From NCBI GenBank assembly GCA_044867425.1, contig JBIOUX010000115.1, forward strand, positions 1 to 64,000: a stretch of 64,000 nucleotides of DNA, written 5' to 3'. Position 1 is the first letter of the stretch, and each line of letters opens with the position of its first letter. This document shows, piece after piece, positions 6,712 to 15,630 of this stretch. Position numbers and translations under genes: made by a program. Origin of the DNA: CAWBJP01 sp044867425 (GTDB taxonomy: Bacteria; Actinomycetota; Acidimicrobiia; IMCC26256; BP-133). Under the pieces are notes generated by a model. The model saw nothing but the letters and a program-made list of their open reading frames with translations, was not told the DNA's origin and searched no databases.

Positions 6712-9498
6712 CTACTCCCGCCCGTAGAACACCCGCTCGACGACCGCCCGGGCCCGGCGCGTGAGCCGGCGGTAGTCCTCGCGCAGTTCGGAGACGGGCT
6801 GGTGGGTGTAGCCGAGGAGCCGTCCGAGCCGGGCCGCCTCGGCCCCGTCGGTGGGCAGCGAGTCACCGGGCGATCCGGTGAGGAGGTAGCGGTAGTTGCG
6901 GGCCCGCTCGCAGAACCGGTAGGCGGCCCGCAGGGCCTCGGCATCGGCCGGGTCGAGCAACCCCCGGGCCGCCAGCCGGAACAGCCCGTCGACGGTGGAA
7001 GCGGAGCGCACCGCGGGTTCCCGCCCGCCTTCGAGCAACTGGAGGAGCTGGACGGTGAACTCCACGTCGGACAGGGAGCCGCGTCCCAGCTTCAGGTGGA
7101 ACTGGGGGTCCTCACCCGGTGGGATCCGCTCCCGCTCCACCCGGGCCTTGATCCGGCGCACCTCCCGCACGTCCTCCGCCGGGAATGGCACCCGGTAGAC
7201 GAAGGGCTCCACCATGGCTCGGAACTCCTCGCCCAGGGCCGGGTCGCCGGCGATGGGGCGGGCCTTGAGGAGGGACTGGAACTCCCAGGTGAGGGCCCAC
7301 CGCTCGTAGTAGGAGCGATAGCCCTGCAGGGACCGGGCCAGCGGACCCTGTTTGCCCTCGGGGCGCAGGTTGGCGTCGATCCGGAACGTCTGGCCTTCGG
7401 CCGTGGTGGCGCCGATCTCCTTGACGATCCGGGTGGCGACCTTTTCGGCGGCGTCGAAATCACCCGGTCCCGACCCGCCGTAGACGAAGAGCACATCGAT
7501 ATCGGAGGCGTAGGACAGCTCCCGCCCCCCCAGTCGGCCCATCCCGATCACGGCGAAAGGGACACTCGGTTCCAGCCAGCGCACGGTGGCCTCCACGCAC
7601 GCCTCGGCCAGGGCGGCCAGCTCCCGGCCCACCGCCTCCACCGAGGCGAACCCCAGCAGATCCCGGGCGGCGATGCGCAGCAGCTCCCGGCGCTTGAAGC
7701 GCCGCAGCCCCTCCCTCCGGGCCTCCTCGTCGCCCCGCCAGGCCAGCGTGCCCAGGGCTTCGGCCACCAGGGCCTCGCGGGTCTTGTCCTCGGCCAGCAA
7801 CCCGTCGTCGGCCAGGGAGGGAACGAACTCGGGATGGCGGCGCAGCGCGTCACCCACCACCCGCGAGGACCCGAGGAGCCGGCACACCCGCTCGGCCGCA
7901 CCGGGCGACTCGCGGAAGGTGATGGCCAGTGCGCCCGAGCGGGCCCGCCCCTCGGCCAGGCGCCGCAGCTGGAGCAGCCCCAGGTCGGGATCGGGCGTCT
8001 CCGACAGCCACTCCAGGAGCAGAGGGAACAGCTGGGCCATGAGCTGCGACCGGCGAGTGAGGCCCGTAGTGAGCTCAGCCAGGGCGGCCCGGGTGTGGGT
8101 CATGTCCAGGAACCCGAAGGCGGCCAGCCGCTCCTCGGCCGCCTCCATCGGCAGGGGCCCGGTGCCGGCGAAGGCCTCCAGTAGGGGCCGGAAGAAGAGC
8201 TTCTCGTGAATGGAGCGCACCTGGGCCTGGTGGCGCCGGTGGACGGCCTCGAACTGGTCCCGGGCGCTCTTGGGGCCCTCATCCCGGTAGCCGAGCACCC
8301 GGGCCAGGCGGGTGCGGGCGGCCAGGTCGGCGGGCAGGGCGTGAGTCTGGCTCTCGTCTTCCAGCTGCAGGCGGTGCTCGACCGTGCGCAGGAACCGGTA
8401 GGAGGCGTCCAGGGTACGGACCTGGGCCCGGTCCACGTACCCGGCCCGGCCCAGCTGGTCGAGGGCCTCGAGGGTGTTGGGGGAGCGGATGCCGGGGTCG
8501 TGGCGGCCGTGGACCAGCTGGAGGAGCTGGACGGCGAACTCGATGTCCCGCAAGCCCCCCCGGCCCCGCTTGATCTCCCGGTCGGTCAAGCCCCGCTTGG
8601 ACACTTCCTCCTCGGCCCGGGCCTTCATGGTCCGCACCTCCCGCACGGCGTCGGGATCGAGCCGCTCGGGCCACACCTTGGGTGCCGCCGCCTCGAGGAA
8701 CCGCTCCGCCAGCCCGGCGTCGCCCGCCACCGGCCGGGCTTTGATCAACGCCTGGAACTCCCACGTCGACGCCCACCGGTCCCAGTAGGCGCGGTAGGCA
8801 TCGAGGGTGCGCGACAGCGACCCGGCTCGCCCCTCGGGGCGCAGGCCGGCGTCAGTGCGGAAGACGATGCCGTAGGGCCCCGGCGCGGCCATGGTGGACA
8901 GCAGCGCCCGGGCCGCCCGCTCCGCCTCGCGCCCGTCGCCCTCATGGACGAAGAGGACGTCGACGTCGCTGGCGTAGTTGAGCTCCCAGCCGCCCAGCTT
9001 GCCCATGCCGATCACGGCCATGGGCACGGCCGGTTCCACCAGCCGCAACGCCGACATCAGGCAGGCCTGGGCCAGGGCGGCCAGCTCCCGGCCGACGGCC
9101 GGCAGGTCGGCCAGGTTGAGCAGGTCCCGCATCGCGATGCGGGCCAGCTCCTTGCGCTTCCAGCGGCGCAGCGCGCCCGCCGGATCGTCAGTGCCGGCTT
9201 CGAGGGCGGCGCCGGCCATGGCCGAGTACCAGTCCGGCGGGCACTCGGCGGCCAGGGCGGCAGGATCGGCCACGCACTCCAGGAGCGACGGATCGGCCAA
9301 GGCCGCCTCGGACAGGGACCGCGACGCCCCCGACAGCGCCACCACGGCGGCGAGCAGCAGGTGGTCGTCGGGCACGCGCTCCGCCAGTTCGGGCTGGGCC
9401 TCGGCCAGGCGGCCCAGGACGAGCCGGGCCCGTGCCGGGTCGGCGGCCCGCTCGAGGGCATCGGTGACCTCGGGCGCCTTCAGGAGCGTGTCGGTCAT
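6712..9498 (-). CDS. glnE: Bifunctional glutamine synthetase adenylyltransferase/deadenylase
   Basis: Controls glutamine synthetase by adding AMP to it and removing it in response to nitrogen status. At 928 residues it has the family's usual two-fold repeat. Each half has a nucleotidyltransferase core: VIGMGKLGGWELNYASDVDV in the first half (deadenylase in E. coli order) and VIGMGRLGGRELSYASDIDV in the second (adenylylase). Each core is followed by RTDAGLRPEG or RIDANLRPEG and a GlnD-linker helical region. ATG at 9498 is preferred to a GTG at 9537 that would run into nadE. Only 11 bp separate it from the divergent nadE start, so its promoter must lie inside nadE. No glnA or glnB is in the window. 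Confidence 0.95.
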   Translation of the reverse strand: MTDTLLKAPEVTDALERAADPARARLVLGRLAEAQPELAERVPDDHLLLAAVVALSGASRSLSEAALADPSLLECVADPAALAAECPPDWYSAMAGAALEAGTDDPAGALRRWKRKELARIAMRDLLNLADLPAVGRELAALAQACLMSALRLVEPAVPMAVIGMGKLGGWELNYASDVDVLFVHEGDGREAERAARALLSTMAAPGPYGIVFRTDAGLRPEGRAGSLSRTLDAYRAYWDRWASTWEFQALIKARPVAGDAGLAERFLEAAAPKVWPERLDPDAVREVRTMKARAEEEVSKRGLTDREIKRGRGGLRDIEFAVQLLQLVHGRHDPGIRSPNTLEALDQLGRAGYVDRAQVRTLDASYRFLRTVEHRLQLEDESQTHALPADLAARTRLARVLGYRDEGPKSARDQFEAVHRRHQAQVRSIHEKLFFRPLLEAFAGTGPLPMEAAEERLAAFGFLDMTHTRAALAELTTGLTRRSQLMAQLFPLLLEWLSETPDPDLGLLQLRRLAEGRARSGALAITFRESPGAAERVCRLLGSSRVVGDALRRHPEFVPSLADDGLLAEDKTREALVAEALGTLAWRGDEEARREGLRRFKRRELLRIAARDLLGFASVEAVGRELAALAEACVEATVRWLEPSVPFAVIGMGRLGGRELSYASDIDVLFVYGGSGPGDFDAAEKVATRIVKEIGATTAEGQTFRIDANLRPEGKQGPLARSLQGYRSYYERWALTWEFQSLLKARPIAGDPALGEEFRAMVEPFVYRVPFPAEDVREVRRIKARVERERIPPGEDPQFHLKLGRGSLSDVEFTVQLLQLLEGGREPAVRSASTVDGLFRLAARGLLDPADAEALRAAYRFCERARNYRYLLTGSPGDSLPTDGAEAARLGRLLGYTHQPVSELREDYRRLTRRARAVVERVFYGRE

Positions 9499-9509
9499 AT
9501 CCTTGAATT

Positions 9510-11216
9510 GTGCCCCGTCTGAAAATCGCCGCCGCACAGATCAACACGACGGTGGGGGACCTGGCCGGCAACGCCGCCCGGATCCTGGCCGCCTACGAGG
9601 AGGCGGAGGCGGCCGGAGCTGACCTGGTCGTCTTCCCCGAGCTGGCGGTCACCGGCTATCCGCCCGAGGACCTGCTGCTACGTCCCGCCTTCGTGGCCCA
9701 GGCCGGCGAGACGCTGGAGAAGATCGCGGCCCGGACCGGCACCACCGTCGCCGTCGTCGGGTTTCCCGAAGCCCGCCGGGACCTGTTCAACGCCGCCGCC
9801 GTCTGTGCCCGGGGGGCGGTGGCCGGTGTCTACCGCAAGCACCTCCTCCCCAATTACGCCGTCTTCGACGAAGCGCGCTACTTCGCCCCGGGTGACGAGC
9901 CCGGGCCCCTGTTCGTGGTGGGCGGCGTGCGGGTGGCGGTGTCGGTGTGCGAGGACGCCTGGAGCCCGGCCGGGCCCATCGCCGCCCAGTCGGCCGGCGG
10001 TGCCGAACTGGCCGTCAACCTCAGCGCCTCCCCCTACTACGAGGGCCGGTTGCCCGAGCGCGAGACCATGCTCGCCACCCGGGCCGCCGACGCCTCCATC
10101 CCCATCGTCTACGTGAACCTGGTCGGCGGCCAGGACGAGCTTGTCTTCGACGGGGGTTCCCTGGTCTACGACGAGAACGGACATCTCCTGGCCCGGGCCC
10201 GCCAGTTCAGCGAGCACCTCCTCGTGGTCGATCTCGACGTGCGGCCCACCTTCCGCAAGCGCCTCCTCGATCCCAGGGGCCGGGCCCGGGCGCCGCGCCT
10301 GCCCGAGGTGGACCTCTCCGGGCCCCGTCCCGGCGGGGAGCGTGCGATGCCGTTGCGGTTGGAAACCCCGCTGGGCCCCGAGGCGGAGGTGTGGGAGGCC
10401 CTGGTCCTCGGCACCGGCGACTACGTGAGGAAGAACGGCTTCTCCCAGGTGGTTATCGGGCTGTCGGGCGGCATCGACTCGTCGGTGGTGGCGGCGGTGG
10501 CCGTCGACGCCCTCGGAGCCGACAACGTCACTGGCGTGCTCATGCCCTCGCGCTATTCCTCGCCCGGCAGCCTCACCGACGCCACCGCTCTGGCCTCCAA
10601 CCTCGGCATCCGTATCCTGACCGTGCCCATCGAACCAGCTCACGCCGCCTTCGCGGAGATGCTGGCCGAGCCCTTCGCCGGCACCGAGGAGGGGCTGGCC
10701 GAGGAGAACCTCCAGGCCCGCATCCGGGGCACCATCCTCATGACCCTGTCCAACAAGTTCGGCTGGATGGTCCTGACCACCGGCAACAAGTCAGAGATGG
10801 CCACCGGCTACTCGACTCTCTACGGGGACATGGCCGGGGGCTTCGCCGTCATCAAGGACGTCGACAAGACCCTGGTCTACCGCCTGGCCCGCTGGCGCAA
10901 CACCCGCTCCGAAGTCATCCCCCAGGCGGTGATCGACAAGCCGCCCAGCGCCGAGCTGCGCCCCGGCCAGGTCGACGCCGATTCGCTGCCCCCCTACGAG
11001 GTCCTCGATCCCGTCCTGGAGGCCTACGTGGAGGGCGACCGCTCGGTGGCCGAACTGGAGGAGGCGGGCTTCGACCGGGACACCGTCCGGCGCGTGGCCC
11101 GCCTCGTCGACCGCAGCGAGTACAAGCGCCGCCAGGCCCCGCCCGGCGTGCGGGTCTCACCCAAGGCCTTCGGGAAGGACCGCCGCCTGCCCATCACCAA
11201 CCGCTGGCCCGGCTAG
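9510..11216 (+). CDS. nadE: Glutamine-dependent NAD+ synthetase
   Basis: Catalyses the last step of NAD+ synthesis, amidating deamido-NAD+ with ammonia released from glutamine. At 568 residues it has an N-terminal nitrilase-fold glutaminase with the Glu-Lys-Cys triad visible (FPELAVTGYPPEDLL, E44; YRKHLLPNYAVFDE, K110; SVCEDAW, C147). The C-terminal synthetase domain has the ATP-pyrophosphatase loop SGGIDSS at about 319-325 and a conserved GTILMTLSNKFGWMVLTTGNK stretch shortened here to its recognisable core NKFGWMVLTTGNKSEMATGY. The start is GTG at 9510. It is followed after 20 bp by an enoyl-CoA hydratase-like gene. Confidence 0.95.
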   Translation: MPRLKIAAAQINTTVGDLAGNAARILAAYEEAEAAGADLVVFPELAVTGYPPEDLLLRPAFVAQAGETLEKIAARTGTTVAVVGFPEARRDLFNAAAVCARGAVAGVYRKHLLPNYAVFDEARYFAPGDEPGPLFVVGGVRVAVSVCEDAWSPAGPIAAQSAGGAELAVNLSASPYYEGRLPERETMLATRAADASIPIVYVNLVGGQDELVFDGGSLVYDENGHLLARARQFSEHLLVVDLDVRPTFRKRLLDPRGRARAPRLPEVDLSGPRPGGERAMPLRLETPLGPEAEVWEALVLGTGDYVRKNGFSQVVIGLSGGIDSSVVAAVAVDALGADNVTGVLMPSRYSSPGSLTDATALASNLGIRILTVPIEPAHAAFAEMLAEPFAGTEEGLAEENLQARIRGTILMTLSNKFGWMVLTTGNKSEMATGYSTLYGDMAGGFAVIKDVDKTLVYRLARWRNTRSEVIPQAVIDKPPSAELRPGQVDADSLPPYEVLDPVLEAYVEGDRSVAELEEAGFDRDTVRRVARLVDRSEYKRRQAPPGVRVSPKAFGKDRRLPITNRWPG

Positions 11217-11236
11217 AGCCCCAGGAGACGGTCGAC

Positions 11237-12004
11237 GTGATCCATCGTGAGCAGGTCTCGGCGGCCGTGACCGTCCTGCGCCTCGACCACGGCCCGGTCT
11301 CGGCCATGGACCTCGAGCTGCTCGAGGCCATCCGGGCCGAGCTGGCCAAGTGCGCCGCCGACGACCGCGCCGTGGTTCTCACCGGCACGGGGCGGGCCTT
11401 CTCCGCCGGCGTCGACCTGCACCGCATCCTCGACGGCGGGGCCGACTACATCGACCGGTTCCTCCCCGTCCTGTCCGGCGTCTTCGAGGACGTGCTCCGC
11501 TACCGCCGGCCGGTGGTGGCGGCGGCCAACGGGCACGCCATCGCCGGTGGCTGCGTGCTCGTGTGCTGCGCCGACTACCGGATGATGGCGGCGGACAGCG
11601 GCCGCATCGGCGTGCCCGAGCTGCTGGTGGGAGTCCCCTTTCCGGTCATGGCGCTGGCCGCCGTGCGCCTCGCCACCGGCGACCGCGGGATCGAGGAAGT
11701 CATCTACACGGGCACCACCTACACGCCCGAGGAGGCGCAGCGCCGGGGGCTGGTGGACGAGGTCGTCGCCCCGGACGAGCTCCTGGAGCGGGCCATCGAC
11801 CGGGCCGAGCAGCTGGCCGCCATCCCGCCCGCCGCCTACTGGCACACCAAGCGGACCCTGCGCGGCCCGATCCTGGAGAGGGCCCAGGGTCCGGCGGGTC
11901 GCCAGGCCGACGAAGAGATGGCGGCGATGTGGAAGTCACCGGAATCCACCGCCGCCATCGCCGCCTACGTCGAGAACATCATGGGTGCCGGCCGCCGGTC
12001 TTGA
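11237..12004 (+). CDS. Enoyl-CoA hydratase/isomerase family protein
   Basis: A crotonase-fold protein of 255 residues. The CoA-binding/oxyanion segments are GTGRAFSAGVDLHRIL and ANGHAIAGGCVLVCCADYRM, followed by GRIGVPELLVGVPFPVMAL. The second catalytic Glu of classic hydratases falls in the VPELLVGVPFP stretch, so hydratase chemistry is possible, but the exact acyl-CoA substrate is not readable. GTG at 11237 has GGAG nine bases upstream. It lies 20 bp after nadE and may be co-transcribed. Confidence 0.85.
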   Translation: MIHREQVSAAVTVLRLDHGPVSAMDLELLEAIRAELAKCAADDRAVVLTGTGRAFSAGVDLHRILDGGADYIDRFLPVLSGVFEDVLRYRRPVVAAANGHAIAGGCVLVCCADYRMMAADSGRIGVPELLVGVPFPVMALAAVRLATGDRGIEEVIYTGTTYTPEEAQRRGLVDEVVAPDELLERAIDRAEQLAAIPPAAYWHTKRTLRGPILERAQGPAGRQADEEMAAMWKSPESTAAIAAYVENIMGAGRRS

Positions 12005-12038
12005 CCGACCGGTCTAGTTCGGCGGAGAATCGTCCGCC

Positions 12039-12704
12039 GTGGCCGACCCCTACGCCCCCCGATCGCCATTTGCCCCCTGGGACCGCCGGGAGCTGCCCGG
12101 CCTCTTCTCGGTGGAGGAGTCCGCACGCCGGGTGGGGCATTACAAGTGGATCGAGATGCGCCTCTTCGAGGTCCTCGGCGGCTGGGTGGCCACCGTTCCG
12201 GAGGTGGACGTGAAGGTCACCCTGGGCCGGCACTGCTACCACCACGCCTGGCACGCCGAGCTGTGGCACAAGCGGCTGCCCGAGCTGCGGGAGATGAACC
12301 CGGACCGGCTCTGCCGGGCCCCCAACCCGGAGCTGGAGGCGTTCGTCGCCGCCCTCACCGAGCCGGAGGCCCACGACCTGACCATCGAGAAGCTGGTCGG
12401 GGTCTACCGGGTGCTCCTCCCGCGCAAGATCGGCGCCTACACCTACCACCTCAACGCCACCAGCAGGATCACCGACGCGCCGACCATCCGCTCGCTGGGC
12501 TTCATCCTCGACGACGAGCTCACCGACTGGCGCGAAGGTGAGATGCTGCTCCAGGCCCTGATCGGCTCGGACGAGGCGGTGGAACGGGCCGCCCGGCGCC
12601 AGGCCGAGCTCGAGACCCTGATCACCAGGGCCGGCGGCATCGCCGGCCCGGATAGCCTCGGGGGCGCGGGCAACGCCTCCGCAAGCACCCTGGGGGTTGC
12701 ATGA
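12039..12704 (+). CDS. Unknown helical protein paired with a ferritin-like gene
   Basis: 221 residues, mostly predicted helix by eye. His, Trp and Glu cluster as in diiron-type four-helix bundles: KWIEMRLFEVLGGW, then CYHHAWHAELWHKRLPEL, and later ILDDELTDWREGEMLLQAL. No definite family is recognised, and a ferritin-like fold is inference from this pattern and from the neighbour. The start is GTG at 12039. The stop overlaps the next start by 4 bp (ATGA), so the two proteins are likely made together and may interact. Confidence 0.65.
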   Translation: MADPYAPRSPFAPWDRRELPGLFSVEESARRVGHYKWIEMRLFEVLGGWVATVPEVDVKVTLGRHCYHHAWHAELWHKRLPELREMNPDRLCRAPNPELEAFVAALTEPEAHDLTIEKLVGVYRVLLPRKIGAYTYHLNATSRITDAPTIRSLGFILDDELTDWREGEMLLQALIGSDEAVERAARRQAELETLITRAGGIAGPDSLGGAGNASASTLGVA

Positions 12705-13492
12705 GGAAGACCTATCCGGCCGAGGATCTGGCCCGTGACCAGCGGTTCCGGCGGGCCCGCATGGAGGACCGGCTCACCGACCCCCGCAACCGCACGGTGC
12801 GGGAGCGCCGCCGGGGGCCGGCGAAGCTCACCCCCGACCGGCCGGACGCGGCCGACGCCGCCCGCCAGATGATGCACGGCATCTTCGTGGGCGAGATCCA
12901 GGCCCTGGAGGGAGCGGGGCGCACCGTGTGGGACTTCGACGACACCGAGGCCCCCTTCGCCCTCAAGCTGGACATGGCCCGCCAGTGCTGGGACGAGGCC
13001 CGTCACACCGAGATCTCGGTCAAGCTCGGCGAGTGGATGGGCACCGAGATCGGCGAGTTCGCCGAGACGACGTTCCTCTACGAGGCGGCCTGCAATCCCG
13101 ATCCCGTCCTGCGCCTGACCGGGGTCAACCGGGCCCTCGAAGGCCTCGCCATCGACGTGTTCAACACCATGCGGGAGTTCGGTAGGAGCTCGGGCGACCC
13201 GGCGCTCAGCTTCTGCGAGGACTGGATGCTGGCCGACGAGGTCACCCACGTGAAGATGGGATCGGACTGGCTCCGGCGCCTGACCGAGGACGACCCCGAG
13301 CGCCGGGAACGGGCGCTCGAGTTCCAGCGGGTGGTCGACAAGCTCTTCTCCTTCGGCGGGTTCCGGGGCGAACGCGACGAGAACCCCATCCAGCTGGCCC
13401 GGAAGTTCCGGAGGATGGCGGGGTTCGCCGACGCTGAGATCGACGAGATCTCAGTGCTGTCGAACGAGGCCTTCGAGGAGGTCTCCGGGTAG
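12701..13492 (+). CDS. Ferritin-like (DUF455-type) di-iron protein
   Basis: 263 residues with a four-helix ferritin-like core. Candidate metal ligands are visible in order: the Glu pair in FVGEIQALEGAG, the ExxH in CWDEARHTEIS, the Glu in RALEGLAIDVF, and the ExxH in LADEVTHVKMG. That is the E, ExxH, E, ExxH pattern of carboxylate-bridged di-iron proteins. Substrate and reaction are unknown; DUF455-like proteins are mostly uncharacterised. ATG at 12701 overlaps the upstream stop, and the next gene starts directly after its own stop, so this is the centre of a three-gene cluster. Confidence 0.78.
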   Translation: MRKTYPAEDLARDQRFRRARMEDRLTDPRNRTVRERRRGPAKLTPDRPDAADAARQMMHGIFVGEIQALEGAGRTVWDFDDTEAPFALKLDMARQCWDEARHTEISVKLGEWMGTEIGEFAETTFLYEAACNPDPVLRLTGVNRALEGLAIDVFNTMREFGRSSGDPALSFCEDWMLADEVTHVKMGSDWLRRLTEDDPERRERALEFQRVVDKLFSFGGFRGERDENPIQLARKFRRMAGFADAEIDEISVLSNEAFEEVSG

Positions 13493-14080
13493 TTGGCCCG
13501 CGTGCGCGTCCGGCCGGACGCCTTCAACGTGGTCGAGTACGACGCGTCCCGTATCGCCGCCTTGGGGGCGGAGATCGCCAGCGGAGTGGGCCTGCCCGAG
13601 GACCTCGACCTGATCCTGGAGATCGACGAGGGCAGCCCCTTCGGCGGGACCTCGACCGCCATCGACGGCACCACCGTGACGCTGCGGGTGGAAAGCGGCG
13701 CCTTTGAGAATCCCAAGGCCATCCGTCAGCTGTCCGAGGCCGGCACCCGGCTCGTGCTCGGACGCCTCCTGTTCCGGCTGGCCGACCGGCTCGATCCCGC
13801 CTTCGGTGCCCCGCCCCCCGACCCGGACCTGAGCTACGCCCAGCAGGCGGCCTGGGATGCCTACGCCATGGGCCGCTACGCCCGGCTGGCGGGGGTGGAC
13901 GGTGGGCGGGATCGCCGGCGTTACGCCTTCCGCCTCCGCCACGGTTTCAGCGACGCCGCTGACCGGGCCTTCGACCGCCTCTGGAAGGGCGAGGACCTCA
14001 CCTGGGCCGATCTACTGGAGGTCGTGGGCGCTGACAGCCAGGAAGAGCTCGAGGTCGGGAGGGCCGCGGAGCAGGCCTGA
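13493..14080 (+). CDS. Unknown protein in the ferritin-like operon
   Basis: 195 residues starting with TTG immediately after the previous stop, with GGAGGT ten bases upstream; a GTG nine bases further on (13502) is the alternative start. The first half has alternating beta-like segments (LDLILEIDEGSPFGGTSTAI, TVTLRVESGAFENPK) and the second half is helical. No family is recognised. Its 3' 69 bp overlap the convergent ABM-type gene on the other strand. Context suggests a partner of the di-iron protein. Confidence 0.65.
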   Translation: MARVRVRPDAFNVVEYDASRIAALGAEIASGVGLPEDLDLILEIDEGSPFGGTSTAIDGTTVTLRVESGAFENPKAIRQLSEAGTRLVLGRLLFRLADRLDPAFGAPPPDPDLSYAQQAAWDAYAMGRYARLAGVDGGRDRRRYAFRLRHGFSDAADRAFDRLWKGEDLTWADLLEVVGADSQEELEVGRAAEQA

Positions 14081-14308
14081 CACGCCCTCGGCCATCTCGG
14101 ACATGGTCGTGCCGGACATGTGGGTGGCCTGGGCGTCGGGCGATCCCCACTTCTCGTAGACGAGGAAGCGGCCCGGCGTCAGCACCGACGCCACCAGGTC
14201 GATGTTGCGGCACCCGTCCTCCGCCCGGGACACCACCACGTAGCGGGCCAGGACCCCGGCAAGGTCCGCCTCCCGCCCGGCGGCGGCGTCGAAGATGCCC
14301 ATCATCAC
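14012..14308 (-). CDS. ABM-fold (YgiN-like) putative monooxygenase
   Basis: About 98 residues with the small alpha/beta-barrel pattern of antibiotic-biosynthesis-monooxygenase proteins: a first strand, DGCRNIDLVASVLTPGRFLV, the hallmark YEKWGSPDAQATHM, and a terminal strand. Listed here from GTG at 14308, but this leaves little of the first beta strand. The in-frame residues upstream (PEADVELTV) look like real strand sequence and no ATG, GTG or TTG lies further up, so a rare ATT start at 14335 preceded by GAAAGGGG is possible. The substrate is unknown; such proteins often act on quinones or haem. Confidence 0.72.
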   Translation of the reverse strand: MMMGIFDAAAGREADLAGVLARYVVVSRAEDGCRNIDLVASVLTPGRFLVYEKWGSPDAQATHMSGTTMSEMAEGVSGLLRGPPDLELFLAVSAHDLQ

Positions 14309-14668
14309 GGTCAGTTCGACGTCGGCCTCGGGAATGGCGGAACCCCTTTCCCGGTCACGCAGCGCGGTCCGTTAACGACAGTTTCGTTACAGAAAGACGG
14401 TTTGCTCTCATCGAGGCAGGAGATGTCCGAATTGTGCCGAATCTGGCAGGCAAGTCAGTGTGCCGTCCCAAGACGCAGACCCGGACGCCTCGCCGAGGCC
14501 ATGGGGCACGGGGCCGGGAGGGAACGGCACGGAGTTGGCGCAAAAGATCAGCCCAACGTGCCGGGAGTCTTGACCTGCCCGGTATGTTATGACCCAAGGT
14601 GGTGTTGGATGCTGGGTGGCAATGCCGGGCCCACGCGCGCTCCACGCGAAACCCGAAAAAGGAAGTCC
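14309..14668. promoter_or_regulatory. Divergent promoter region before the sigma factor
   Basis: A 360-bp gap with no supported gene. It holds a perfect inverted repeat TAACGA (14373-14378) / TCGTTA (14384-14389) with a 5-bp spacer, and a possible -10 box TATGTT at 14583-14588 without a clear -35. The sigma factor's Shine-Dalgarno AGGAAG is at 14660-14665. The lower GC around 14370-14440 fits a regulatory region. Confidence 0.45.
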
Positions 14669-15604
14669 GTGGCCAAGGAACGAGTCGAGCGGGACGAGGA
14701 AGATCTTGTCCGTCTCTATCTTACCGATATCGGCCAGTACCCGCTGCTGACGAAAGACGACGAAGTTCGTCTCGCCCAGCAGATCGAGGGCGGCAACGCC
14801 GCCCGGACCGAACTGGAAAAAGGCACCGGTCTCTCTGCTTCCAAGAAGCGAGAGTTGCGCCGGAATGTCACGGACGGTGAGCAGGCGCAGCGCACGTTCG
14901 TGCAGTCCAACCTCCGGCTCGTCGTTTCGATCGCCAAGAAGTACCAGGCGTCGGGTCTGCCCCTTCTCGACCTCATCCAGGAGGGGAACCTGGGCCTGAT
15001 GCACGCCGTCGAGAAGTTCGACTGGCGCAAGGGCTTCAAGTTCTCCACCTACGCCACCTGGTGGATCCGCCAGGCCATCACCAGGGGCATCGCCAACACC
15101 GGGCGCACCATCCGACTGCCCGTCCACGCCGGCGACACGCTGGCCCGCCTCCAGAAGGCCCGGGCCCGCCTGGAGCTGAAGCTGGGCCGGCCGGCCACGC
15201 TCTCGGAGCTGGCCCATGAGGTCGACATGCCCGAGGACAAGGTGACCGAGGCGTTGCGCTTCGCCGCCGAGCCTCTCTCGCTGTCGGAGCCGCTGCGGGA
15301 GGACGGCGACGCCGAGCTGGGTGACATCGTCGAGGACCGCTCGGCCGAATCGCCCTTCGAGGTGGCGGCCACCGCCCTGCTCCCGGCCGAGATCGAGAAG
15401 CTCCTCGCTCCCCTGGACGAGCGGGAGCGCCAGATCCTGGCCCTGCGCTTCGGCCTCGACCGGGGGGAGCCCCGGACCCTCGAGGAGGTGGGCGAGTACT
15501 TCAACCTCACCCGGGAGCGCATCCGCCAGATCGAGGCTCGGGCCATGTCGAAGCTGCGCCACCCGTCGTCCGACACCGGGGCGCGCGACCTCCTGGCCGT
15601 CTGA
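14669..15604 (+). CDS. RNA polymerase sigma factor, sigma-70 group 1/2 (RpoD/SigB-like)
   Basis: Directs RNA polymerase to promoters. At 311 residues it lacks a long region 1.1 but has complete regions 1.2 (DLVRLYLTDIGQYPLL), 2 (NLRLVVSIAKKYQASGLPLL, then GLMHAVEKFDWRKGFKFSTY with ATWWIRQAI), 3 (GRPATLSELAHEVDMPEDKV) and 4 (PRTLEEVGEYFNLTRERIRQ). Region 2.4/4.2 similarity to the housekeeping class suggests it reads standard -35/-10 promoters. GTG at 14669 follows AGGAAG; an ATG at 14609 preceded by AAGGTGG is a possible earlier start. No anti-sigma gene is adjacent. Confidence 0.92.
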   Translation: MAKERVERDEEDLVRLYLTDIGQYPLLTKDDEVRLAQQIEGGNAARTELEKGTGLSASKKRELRRNVTDGEQAQRTFVQSNLRLVVSIAKKYQASGLPLLDLIQEGNLGLMHAVEKFDWRKGFKFSTYATWWIRQAITRGIANTGRTIRLPVHAGDTLARLQKARARLELKLGRPATLSELAHEVDMPEDKVTEALRFAAEPLSLSEPLREDGDAELGDIVEDRSAESPFEVAATALLPAEIEKLLAPLDERERQILALRFGLDRGEPRTLEEVGEYFNLTRERIRQIEARAMSKLRHPSSDTGARDLLAV

Positions 15605-15630
15605 TCGTCCGGCGCTTCTCTCTTTCTCTG

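Noticed and set aside
14570..14575. TTGACC as -35 of the sigma factor promoter
   Set aside because: The nearest -10-like box (TATGTT at 14583) would leave a 7-bp spacer, far too short.
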